From Ridgeia piscesae (lineage: Eukaryota > Annelida > Polychaeta > Sabellida > Siboglinidae): 64,000 nt of DNA. The notes beneath the pieces were generated by a model that searched no databases, had not been told where the DNA came from, and was given only the letters and a program-made list of their open reading frames with translations. The DNA lies in contig JAODUO010001585.1 of the NCBI GenBank assembly GCA_025642075.2, forward strand, positions 36,001-100,000. The letters are read 5' to 3'. Each line of letters starts with the position of its first letter. Positions within the stretch are counted from its first letter, which is position 1. Position numbers and translations under genes: made by a program. Positions 54,601 through 63,661 of the stretch are shown one piece after another.

Positions 54601-57600
54601 TGAGTGGTTCTGTTGTGACATTGGACTGAGTCAGTGAGTGGTTCTGTTGTGACATTGGACTGAGTCAGTAAGTGGTTCTGTTGTGACATGGGACTGAGTC
54701 AGTGAGTGGTTTTGTTGTGACATTTGACTGAGTCAGTGAGTGGTTTCTGTTGTGACATTGAACTGACTCAGTGAGTGGTTCTGTTGTGACATTGGACTGA
54801 GTCAATGAGTGGTTCTGTTGTGACATTGGACTGAGTCAGTGAGTGGTTCTGTTGTGACATTGGACTGAGTCAGTGAGTGGTTCTGTTGTGACATTGGACT
54901 GAGTCAGTGAGTGGTTCTGTTGTGACATTGGACTGAGTCAGTAAGTGGTTCTGTTGTGACATGGGACTGAGTCAGTGAGTGGTTTTGTTGTGACATTGGA
55001 CTGAGTCAGTGAGTGGTTCTGTTGTGACATGGGACTGAGTCAGTGAGTGGTTCTGTTGTGACATTGGACTGAGTCAGTGAGTGGTTCTGTTGTGACATTG
55101 GACTGAGTCAGTAAGTGGTTCTGTTGTGACATGGGACTGAGTCAGTGAGTGGTTCTGTTGTGACATTGGACTGAGTCAGTGAGTGGTTCTGTTGTGACAT
55201 TGGACTGAGTCAGTGAGTGGTTCTGTTGTGACATTGGACTGAGTCAGTGAGTGGTTCTGTTGTGACATTGGACTGAGTCAGTGAGTGGTTCTGTTGTTGT
55301 GACATTGGACTGAGTCAGTAAGTGGTTCTGTTGTGACATTGGACTGAGTCAGTGAGTGGTTCTGTTGTGACATTGGACTGAGTCAGTGAGTGGTTCTGTT
55401 GTGACATTGGACTGAGTCAGTAAGTGGTTCTGTTGTGACATGGGACTGAGTCAGTGAGTGGTTCTGTTGTGACATTGGACTGAGTCAGTGAGTGGTTCTG
55501 TTGTGACATTGGACTGAGTCAGTGAGTGGTTCTGTTGTGACATTGGACTGAGTCAGTAAGTGGTTCTGTTGTGACATTGGACTGAGTCAGTGAGTGGTTC
55601 TGTTGTGACATTGGACTGAGTCAGTGAGTGGTTCTGTTGTGACATTGGACTGAGTCAGTGAGTGGTTCTGTTGTGACATTGGACTGAGTCAGTGAGTGGT
55701 TCTGTTGTGACATTGGACTGAGTCAGTAAGTGGTTCTGTTGTGACATTGGACTGAGTCAGTGAGTGGTTCTGTTGTGACATTGGACTGTGTCAGTGAGTG
55801 GTTCTGTTGTGACATTGAACTGACTCAGTGAGTGGTTGTGTTGTGACATTGGACTGAGTCAGTGAGTGGTTCTGTTGTGACATTGGACTGAGTCAGTAAG
55901 TGGTTCTGTTGTGACATTGGACTGAGTCAGTGAGTGGTTCTGTTGTGACATTGGACTGACTCTGTGAGTGGTTCTGTTGTGACATTGGACTGTGTCAGTG
56001 AGTGGTTCTGTTGTGACATTGAACTGACTCAGTGAGTGGTTCTGTTGTGACATTGGACTGAGTCAGTGAGTGGTTCTGTTGTGACATTGGACTGAGTCAG
56101 TAAGTGGTTCTGTTGTGACATGGGACTGAGTCAGTGAGTGGTTTTGTTGTGACATTTGACTGAGTCAGTGAGTGGTTTCTGTTGTGACATTGAACTGACT
56201 CAGTGAGTGGTTCTGTTGTGACATTGACTGAGTCAATGAGTGGTTCTGTTGTGACATTGGACTGAGTCAGTGAGTGGTTCTGTTGTGACATTGGACTGAG
56301 TCAGTGAGTGGTTCTGTTGTGACATTGGACTGAGTCAGTGAGTGGTTCTGTTGTGACATTGGACTGAGTCAGTAAGTGGTTCTGTTGTGACATGGGACTG
56401 AGTCAGTGAGTGGTTCTGTTGTGACATTGGACTGAGTCAGTGAGTGGTTCTGTTGTGACATGGGACTGAGTCAGTGAGTGGTTCTGTTGTGACATTGGAC
56501 TGAGTCAGTGAGTGGTTCTGTTGTGACATTGGACTGAGTCAGTAAGTGGTTCTGTTGTGACATTGGACTGAGTCAGTGGGTGGTTCTGTTGTGACATTTG
56601 ACTGAGTCAGTGAGTGGTTCTGTTGTGACATTGGACTGAGTCAGTGAGTGGTTCTGTTGTGACATTGAACTGACTCAGTGAGTGGTTCTGTTGTGACATT
56701 GGACTGAGTCAAAGTAAGTGGTTCTGTTGTGACATTGGACTGAGTCAGTGAGTGGTTCTGTTGTGACATTGGACTGAGTCAGTGAGTGGTTCTGTTGTGA
56801 CATTGGACTGAGTCAGTGAGTGGTTCTGTTGTGACATGGGACTGAGTCAGTGAGTGGTTCTGTTATGACATTGGACTGTGTCAGTGAGTGGTTCTGTTGT
56901 GACATTGGACTGAGTCAGTGAGTGGTTCTGTTGTGACATGGGATTGAGTCAGTGAGTGGTTCTGTTGTGACATTGGACTGAGTCAGTAAGTGGTTCTGTT
57001 GTGACATGGGACTGAGTCAGTGAGTGGTTCTGTTGTGACATTGGACTGAGTCAGTGAGTGGTTCTGTTGTGACATTGGACTGAGTCAGTGAGTGGTTCTG
57101 TTGTGACATTGGACTGAGTCAGTGAGTGGTTCTGTTGTGACATTGGACTGAGTCAGTAAGTGGTTCTGTTGTGACATGGGACTGAGTCAGTGAGTGGTTC
57201 TGTTGTGACATTGGACTGAGTCAGTGAGTGGTTCTGTTGTGACATTGGACTGAGTCAGTGAGTGGTTCTGTTGTGACATTGGACTGACTCAGTGAGTGGT
57301 TCTGTTGTGACATGGGACTGACTCAGTGAGTGGTTCTGTTGTGACATTGGACTGAGTCAGTGAGTGGTTCTGTTGTGACATTGGACTGAGTCAGTGAGTG
57401 GTTCTGTTGTGACATTGGACTGACTCAGTGAGTGGTTCTGTTGTGACATTGAACTGACTCAGTGAGTGGTTCTGTTGTGACATTGGACTGACTCAGTGAG
57501 TGGTTCTGTTGCACCAGGTGTCAGCAGCCTGGCTGTGGGGGCCTACTGCGCGTCCACGTCGTCTGGTTTGGAGAGGGTCTACATCCGGGAGTCATGGAGA

Positions 57601-58606
57601 AGGCAATGGCCGAGCTAGAGAAGTGTGACCTCTGTCTTGTGGTCAGTATGTCAGTAGTTCATGTGATTTGTGTCATATACACAATACCACCTGAATGACT
57701 GAATGACTGAACGAGTGTGTCTTCATGTGTGCCTACCTTCTGAGTGACGTACAGATCATAGATCATCTCTATCATGGTCAGTTCGTAGGTTGTGTGAATT
57801 CTATTTTGTGGTCAGTTTATAGGTCATGTGACCTCTGTGTCATGGTCAGTTCACAAATCCGTTTGACTCTCAATAATCCAAGTTAAAGGCATCTTTGTCC
57901 AGTTTCCATCTGAGATTTTCTCTGAAAGTAAATATGGTGCTGTGTGCATCAGTACACATTAGTGTTATCCACACTTGGCTTTGTGTGACAGGTTGGTACA
58001 TCATCGGTGGTGTACCCGGCGGCCATGTTTGCTCCGGAGGTCGCGGGTCGCGGGGTCACAGTGGCAGAGTTCAATCTTGAAGAAACACCGGCGACGCTGA
58101 GATTTGGGTAAGTTTTTACTATTTAGTATTGTATAATCACTTTGTGAGTTATTAGTATCAGTCGCATCTGTCTGCGTTAATTTCATTAACTTTCTTAATA
58201 ATAAATTACTCAATTTAACCATTTGATTTCTTTATAATTATATCTAAATTTGTTTTATTAATTAATTTACAAATAAAGACTTATAAAGTACTTGTTTTAG
58301 CAGATTAATATTAACACTTTTCTTAAATACTTTATAATTTACATTCGTAAACTAATTTGCTTTAATACACTCATTTTATATGGTTCTATTATTTTCAATG
58401 ATGATTATTTTCAAATAATTTGTTTTAATACAGTTTTATTTGTACCATTTATGTGTATGTTTCATGTACACCACTGCAAATATTTATGTCGTGTACGGTA
58501 CATGTAAAATAAATACTTTCAATATTATTTTAGGTACCACTTCTGTGGTCAGTGCGGAACCACACTGCCAGAAGCCTTGGCGCCCCATGCGTCCGAACCT
58601 AAGTAG
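33613..58606 (+). CDS. SIRT5: SIRT5-type NAD-dependent protein lysine deacylase, eight exons
   Basis: Class III sirtuin; the family removes succinyl, malonyl and glutaryl groups from lysines, mainly in mitochondria, using NAD. Exons: 33613-33768, 35033-35131, 42969-43095, 44650-44737, 45643-45696, 57518-57641, 57992-58107 and 58534-58606. All junctions are AG/GT, phases agree, and the total is 837 nt (278 residues; human 310 including its transit peptide). Visible motifs: [18 protein letters not shown] loop, Tyr71 and Arg74 in FYHYRRE (human Tyr102/Arg105, which select acidic acyl groups), QNIDELH, catalytic His127 in ELHG (human His158), zinc cysteines 135, 138, 176 and 181, and [10 protein letters not shown]. 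Numbering is offset by exactly 31 from human. No mitochondrial presequence is seen: an in-frame ATG at 33580 adds only 11 residues, and tttcaacacag just before 33613 looks like an acceptor, so an upstream 5' exon probably exists. Val187 replaces the usual Pro in R-P-H-VVWFGE, and ENLDP reads EGLHP. Confidence 0.95.
33938..34128. repeat. 38-bp tandem repeat in SIRT5 intron 1
   Basis: About five copies of a 38-bp unit (agagactatggctgaatgg then ttcccagagactatgatgt), with small substitutions. The rest of intron 1 (33769-35032) is AT-rich with no exon seen. Confidence 0.93.
35134..37853. repeat. 58-bp minisatellite filling the 5' half of SIRT5 intron 2
   Basis: About 47 copies of a 58-bp unit running gtgtaattaggcgggtagtg, then ttggctgtttattgaactg, then ttggtgcgttgtgattaat. 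Variants include tgttgg/tgtagg, aattagg/aactagg and gcgttg/gcattg. Repeat homology begins at base +3 of the intron, immediately after the exon 2 donor (AAA|GTATGT). Each unit contains TAATTA, a homeodomain-type core. A cluster of indels lies near 35985-36090. Confidence 0.96.
37990..42797. repeat. 52-bp minisatellite in SIRT5 intron 2
   Basis: About 92 copies of a 52-bp unit: aggttgagtagttactag, ttcaggtgtatcctag, tatttgtctaaagctaac. Alternating variants (cctagtatttg/cataatatttg; ttcagg/ttaagg; tgtcta/tgttta) form runs of two-unit and longer blocks. Between about 42340 and 42660 the units are badly degraded by homopolymer-style indels and then return to near-perfect copies. The array ends about 170 bp before exon 3; that remainder shows nothing recognisable. 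Confidence 0.96.
44852..45098. repeat. Tandem duplication in SIRT5 intron 4
   Basis: Two copies of a segment starting ttattgatcagatgtgccat, continuing gaaataatatgat and ending cattcaaaatcaagacacat or its variant: about 44861-44955 and 44965-45085. The second copy carries extra internal bases. Copies are clearly similar by eye. The rest of introns 3 and 4 is unremarkable AT-rich sequence. Confidence 0.8.
45999..57511. repeat. 11.5-kb, 34-bp minisatellite in SIRT5 intron 5, rich in AP-1-type sites
   Basis: About 340 copies of a 34-bp unit: gtgacattggactgagtcag then tgagtggttctgtt. The array fills almost all of intron 5 (45697-57517) and ends 6 bp before exon 6. The main variants sit at the centre of the unit: ACTGAGTCAGT, ACTGACTCAGT (its exact reverse complement) and the minority ACTGTGTCAGT. 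Others are cattgg/catggg, cattgaac, cagtgag/caatgag/cagtaag and gtggcatt. TGAGTCA and TGACTCA are both the consensus AP-1 (TRE) heptamer. Each unit also contains GTGAGT, a donor-like hexamer. Multi-unit blocks recur, so the array grew by long duplications. Short minus-strand frames with [14 protein letters not shown] repeats are artefacts. Confidence 0.97.
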
Positions 58607-58766
58607 TGACCCTCGTCTCGTCCACTGAAGAGGGATGAGATGTCCATGCGGTCATTCTGAAATGAACCTTGATTATGCACACTATGCAATGGATATTTGC
58701 GTTAACAACAATTATTTAACAAGAGATTTTGTTTGCAGTTGAGTTTCCCTTAAGAGCTCTTTGTGC

Positions 58767-58813
58767 TAGTGAAATGGTCCCCTGGTGTTTGGTCACCTCA
58801 GACCATTTCACTA
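58767..58813. repeat. Perfect 13-bp inverted repeat inside a duplicated repeat family
   Basis: tagtgaaatggtc (58767-58779) and gaccatttcacta (58801-58813) are exact reverse complements. Flanking text (ttaagagctctttgt before; gttaagtgctcttaaa after) recurs in altered form at about 59023-59060 and 61635-61670, so this is part of a dispersed or locally duplicated element. Confidence 0.85.
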
Positions 58814-58905
58814 ACTTTGTTAAGTGCTCTTAAACCCGATTTTGCATTTAAAAATCTATTTTGATCTTTAACAGTGACCTTGAATACCTAAAAACTGCCA
58901 GCCAG
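58814..58905. repeat. Segment duplicated about 2.8 kb downstream
   Basis: The run from gttaagtgctcttaaaccc through tgaatacctaaaaactg matches 61650-61733 (gttaagagctcttaaatcc through tgaatgcctaaaaactc) with only scattered differences. The downstream copy leads directly into the second 58-bp array. This places both in one local segmental duplication. Confidence 0.8.
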
Positions 58906-59495
58906 TGGGACATTGTCACTGGTGTGTCATGGAAATAGTGTCCTCAGTAATACAGCAATGGATGTTTGCATTTTGAGAAGTCATTTAAGTTAAAAATAGA
59001 TTTTGTTTAAGGATGAATTTTCCATAAGAGCTCTTTGTCTTAGTGAGAAGGTCCCCAGGCTGTGGTCTGTTTCAACAAAACTATTAGAAATGAGTTGTAT
59101 TAAGTGTGGTAGTAACATAATAAAGTAATGTTCATCTGCATGGTGCAAAATTAAATTTAACAAAAGAGGGATGACATTTTCCTTGCAGTTCTAAATTCAT
59201 ACATGCGTAGTCACAACAATGTGCAGTCTCTGAAGAGGTCAATTTTTTATGTTGATTGTACGAGTGATGAAAATACACGGCAGCACCTGAAAGTGCAGCA
59301 GATAGGTGAGATAGTAACAGCCTCGTCATACAAATATCTGGCACTATGTCTGTTGTTTTTGGCTGAATACCTGTACATTACATTTGGGTTTCAATTTAAA
59401 TTTGTTGATCTTGTTTAAAGGAAATTATGTACATATTTTATATATGTTTTCTTTGGTCATTGTTAATTTAGGTGTGTTGTATTTAATAAAAAATA

Positions 59496-59830
59496 AATGT
59501 TATTTAGATTCATACACATGTATGTACATATCATAACTAGTATTGTTTTGTATGTATACTGTATATAATTAGTTAATGAATTCATCATATCATTAATGTA
59601 TCCCCATATGATATGTGCTTGTGCATTCACCCATATCTATTGATGACTCTGATTTTAATAAACATTCAACTATCTTGCCATTGTTAATTGTATTGCCAAA
59701 TCTTGTGGAAATCCTTGCTTTCGAAATGGTATAATTTGTGTTAGGTATTTATGGTCATGTAAGTTGTACCCAGTCAGGTTGAATCCTTAGTTCTCATATA
59801 CTCCAGCACACCCAGAAGTGCATATGTATT
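59496..59830. other. AT-rich spacer, nothing recognised
   Basis: Intergenic sequence between the SIRT5 3' region and the first 58-bp array. It contains a secondary AATAAA near 59658 and no coding potential I can support. Confidence 0.5.
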
Positions 59831-59834
59831 ACTA

Positions 59835-60408
59835 GTTAATGGTGTATCATGGTACCGTGTGTATTGTGAGAGGTCTGTCATGATACCATGGGACGTGTAT
59901 CATGGTATCACGAGTGGTGTATTGTGAAAGGTCTGTCATGGTACCATGGGACATGTATCATGGTACCATGAGTGGTATATTGTGAGAGTTCTGTCATGAT
60001 ACCATGGGACGTGTATCATGGTACCATGAGTGGTGTATTGTGAGAGGTCTGTCATGATACCATGGAGATGTGTCATGGTACCATGAGTGGTGTATTGTGA
60101 GAGGTTACATCGTGATACCATGGGAGGTGTATCATAGTACCGTGAGTGGTGTATTGTGAGAGGTTACATCGTGATACCATGGGAGGTGTATCATGGTACC
60201 ATGAGTGGTGTACTGTGAGTGGTCTGTCATGATACCATGGGATGTGTATCATGGTACCGTGAGTGGTGTATTGTGAGATGTCTGTCATGATACCATGAGT
60301 GGTGTATCATGGTACCGTGAGTGGTGTATTGTGAGAGGTCTGTCGTGATACCATGAGTGGTGTATCATGGTACCGTGAGTGGTGTATTGTGAGATGTCTG
60401 TCATGATA
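59835..60408. repeat. 58-bp minisatellite, first copy of a duplicated array
   Basis: About ten copies of a 58-bp unit: ggtaccgtgagtggtgtatt, gtgagaggtctgtcatgata, ccatgggaggtgtatcat. Some units contain the 12-bp palindrome catggtaccatg. Unit lengths vary slightly. The array is interrupted at its right end by a SINE. Confidence 0.94.
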
Positions 60409-60409
60409 C

Positions 60410-60716
60410 AGGTGGTTAAGCGGTGGTCACGCGTTAGAGCACCAGACAGTCAATCGAGGGGACGGTGGTTCAATCCCACCTACCGCAGTTTCGAAATTTA
60501 GGCAATTTCGTTCACCCCACATTTGCCTTTCTTTCGGAAGAGACACTAAAAGCCAGTGGTCCCTTCTATCTGGTGTCTATGCCAGGGGAAGTAAACGATC
60601 CCACACGGGTAAATGTGTAACCTATAGTGGACTCACTAATTCTAGAGAGAAGGACAACTCCTGCGTTAGCCCAAGTTTGGGCTGTTTGGAGGTAAACCAC
60701 CTAAGACGTAACATGA
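60410..60716 (+). mobile_element. tRNA-derived SINE inserted in the 58-bp array
   Basis: Pol III promoter elements are clear: A box tggttaagcgg at 60413-60423 and B box ggttcaatccc at 60467-60477, with tRNA-like spacing. A conserved-looking body follows, with ctttcggaagagacactaaa and gccagtggtcccttc, reminiscent of the core of the MetaSINE superfamily of aquatic invertebrates (from memory, unverified). It is flanked by split minisatellite text: catgatac on the left and taccatgggagg on the right. This shows insertion within a unit, with at most a very short target duplication. About 300 bp, with no obvious A-rich tail. Confidence 0.75.
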
Positions 60717-61035
60717 CCTACCATGGGAGGTGTATCATGCCATGACTGAGTCATGTCTGTGTGCCACATCATATTTTAGTAATAAAAACGACAATCTACA
60801 CGTTATAATTAAAAATAAAATAAATTAATATGCATTCGCCATTTCAATAATAGCCACATATGATACAGTATAAAACATAAAATATATGCGTGTGTTATTA
60901 CATGGTATTTTGTTATTTAAGTACTGTAGATATTTATGTATAAGTTCCATTGAAATGCAGACAGACATTTCTGGCATTTCTTTACTGAAATGTTTTAACA
61001 ATTCAGTACCACAGCATCAGTTAATAGACTTGATA
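60717..61035. repeat. Unique flank of the first array, paralogous to 62425-62715
   Basis: After the SINE, ccatgggaggtgtatcatg leads into a sequence (tgccacatcatatttt, cattcgccattt, ttaagtactgtagatattta, ggcatttctttactgaaat) that reappears in the same order after the second array. This is a segmental duplication that carried the array's end and about 300 bp of flank. Confidence 0.88.
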
Positions 61036-61143
61036 ATGCTGAAGTGGAAAGATTGTAAACCGAGTGAAACCAGGAAGTCCTGACGAGGGACTGGATAGGT
61101 GGGTAGACAGGCAGTTTGTTTTTGGGGAGCAGGATTATTATTT

Positions 61144-61145
<2 letters not shown>

Positions 61146-61200
<55 letters not shown>
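61146..61200. repeat. (AT)n microsatellite
   Basis: About 27 at dinucleotides between the duplicated blocks. Confidence 0.96.
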
Positions 61201-61203
<3 letters not shown>

Positions 61204-61648
61204 AAACAGTTGTACGAACATGATATATTTCATTCAGGAAATGTCAACACTTATATTTACATTATTAATATAAAAACATATTTATGTCGATTGTATTTAG
61301 TGACATTATAACATGACCTGTTACAGATATAGTACAAAGAATGAAATATGGCACAGTCCCTTCTATTCCTCTAGCCACATTTAATTAAATACATTACCAT
61401 GTGCACTGTTGGTTTGAAACTTTTTGTCATTGCACATAAACTTATTAGGATATACATGTATGATGTGTGAACACCAGTAGATTTTGTGAAATTCATGTAT
61501 TATTGTAGAGAAAACTGTTTTACATGAATCAGAGATAGTTAACGATTAGCTGCCTAATGTCTTAATGATGCCATGGGTCTGGGATGTCTAAAAACCGAGG
61601 TCGAACGTTCCCAAAGTTATCCAAAAGATTCAGGGACCATTTCAATAA
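61201..61648. other. Spacer, nothing recognised
   Basis: AT-rich intergenic sequence between the (AT)n tract and the second duplicated block. No coding or RNA feature supported. Confidence 0.5.
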
Positions 61649-61745
61649 CATTGTTAAGAGCTCTTAAATCCGATTTTGCACTTTAAAAATCAATTTGAAT
61701 CCTTAACAGTGATCTTGAATGCCTAAAAACTCTCAACACCATAAG

Positions 61746-62445
61746 CTGTGTATCATGGTATCACGAGTGGTGTATTGTGAAAGGTCTGTCATGGTACCAT
61801 GGGACGTGTATTATGGTACAGTGAGTGGTGTATTGTGTGAGGTCTGTTGTGATACCATGGCACATGTATCATGGTGTCGAGAGTGGTGTATTGTGTGAGG
61901 TCTGTCATGATACCATGGGAGGTGTATCATGGTACCGAGAGTGGTGTATTGTGTGAGGTCTGTCGTGATACCATGGCACGTGTATCATGGTACCGTGAGT
62001 GGTGTATTGTGTGAAGTCTGTCGTGATACCATGGGAGGTGTATCATGGTACCGTGAGTGGTGTATTGTGTGAGGTCTGTCATGATACCATGGGATGTGTA
62101 TCATGGTACCGTGAGTGGTGTATTGTGAGTGGTCTGTCATGATACCATGGGAGGTGTATCATAACCTTGAGTGGTGTATTGTGTGAGGTCTGTCGTGATA
62201 CCATGGCACGTGTATCATGGTACCGTGAGTGGTGTATTGTGTGAAGTCTGTCGTGATACCATGGGAGGTGTATCATGGTACCGTGAGTGGTGTATTGTGT
62301 GAGGTCTGTCATGATACCATGGGATGTGTATCATGGTACCATGAGTGGTGTATTGTGAGTGGTCTGTCATGATACCATGGGAGGTGTATCATAACCTTGA
62401 GTGGTGTATTGTGTGAGGTCTGTCGTGATACCATGGGAGGTGTAT
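61746..62445. repeat. 58-bp minisatellite, second copy of the duplicated array
   Basis: About twelve units of the same family as 59835-60408 (ggtaccgtgagtggtgtatt, gtgtgaggtctgtcgtgata, ccatggcacgtgtatcat). Units here favour gtgtgagg over gtgagagg. A run of four units is itself duplicated (about 61970-62185 and 62206-62420), each ending in an identical truncated unit with tatcataaccttgagtgg. This copy lacks the SINE. Confidence 0.93.
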
Positions 62446-62715
62446 CATGACTGAGTGATGTCTGCTTGCCACATCATATTTTCGCAATAAAAAAGACAAA
62501 CCTACATGTTATAATTAAAATATGCATTCGCCATTTTAATATAGCCACATACCTACATCTGATACAATATAAAACATAAAATATATGCATGTTATTACAT
62601 GGTATTTAATTATTTAAGTACTGTAGATATTTATGTATAAGTTTGATTAAAATACAGACAAGACATCGATGGCATTTCTTTACTGAAATTCAGTCCACAG
62701 CGTCAGTTAAGAAAC
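62425..62715. repeat. Flank of the second array, paralogous to 60717-61035
   Basis: Same order of blocks as the first flank with modest divergence. The short tgatacaatataaaacataa region and ggcatttctttactgaaat are shared. Confidence 0.88.
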
Positions 62716-62902
62716 ATTCATAATATGTATATATATATCAGTCAGCCAACAAATTTGACTGAAATACCCACACGTTGCAACACAAACCGTCAGATATAAA
62801 ACGATGTCAAAAATGTATATAAAATATAATTATTGGTATTATTTCATAAATTACAATAAACAGTAATCTTACATGGAATGTTTATCCAAATGTGGCCACC
62901 TG

Positions 62903-62939
<37 letters not shown>

Positions 62940-63518
62940 TTAACTCACTTTTAATAGTAAGATTCAGTGAGGCAAAAATGACTTGAGTATAAATCCAATG
63001 GTCGCATTAAAATTAATTAGTTAATAACTAGTCAATAATGGTTGTAAACTATTGACCTTTGCACTACGAGACTTGTAACTCGTTGTCATTAAAAAACACA
63101 ACCTTCATGAAAAAAATTAAAAGTTCATCCCACTGGGTAGATAAACATGCAACTTCAGGAAGTGCAACCGTTACATAAACCTGCTACCTTCACGTGACAG
63201 ACATGAACTTCTATGTAAGAGCACAAAGAAGGCATATCTCTCATTTTAGTCTTCAAAATATTCTAAACTTGGAATAAACACTTAGCACATATGTGTAGTT
63301 TAACACATAGGCTTTGCTAGTACTGATTCATGAAAATGTTCTACAAATCAAAAATGTTATAAAAAGTCAACATTACACTAGTTATGTGCAAACTGAGATG
63401 GTTTTGCCTCACTCAAACATGCACCCTAAATGGCTGCTCTGACAGTTTACGGGGGAGATCATGGCAATGTGGTTTTCTGGGTAGCACTTGCAGTGTTGGT
63501 GCCATATTGAGCCTTGCA
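62716..63518. other. Spacer with an (AT)n tract, no gene seen
   Basis: AT-rich DNA. It includes (AT)n at about 62903-62936. No reading frame or splice-bounded exon supported. Confidence 0.5.
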
Positions 63519-63580
63519 CTAGTTGCACCATAGTGCATGCACTGGTGCTCTATTCACAGGCTGGTCATAGGGATTCCCTC
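63519..63580 (-). CDS. Possible terminal coding exon of a neighbouring gene
   Basis: On the minus strand a strong acceptor (ttgttttattcttgcag at about 63597-63581) precedes an open stretch. In the frame with two leftover bases it reads GNPYDQPVNRAPVHALWCN and ends in TAG at 63521-63519. The other two frames stop within nine codons. I do not recognise the protein. If real, the rest of the gene lies to the right of the window and the 31-bp array sits in its last intron. It could equally be chance. Confidence 0.25.
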
Positions 63581-63661
63581 CTGCAAGAATAAAACAAGGA
63601 TCTGCAATTAAACAACAAAACTCATCAAAATCAGAGATCAACATCAACAACTTGGGAAGAC

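Larger units (their letters stand above)
58607..59495 (+). other. Probable SIRT5 3' UTR and polyadenylation region
   Basis: Sequence after the SIRT5 stop codon. AATAAA occurs at 59485-59490 and again at about 59658. No other gene is seen. The region includes a 13-bp inverted repeat at 58767-58813 and copies of a duplicated segment (see the separate entry). Confidence 0.45.

Noticed and set aside
53480..56291. 64-codon [14 protein letters not shown] frames on the minus strand
   Set aside because: Products of the 34-bp intronic repeat; three units (102 bp) keep the frame open by chance. They are useful only as markers of block duplication.
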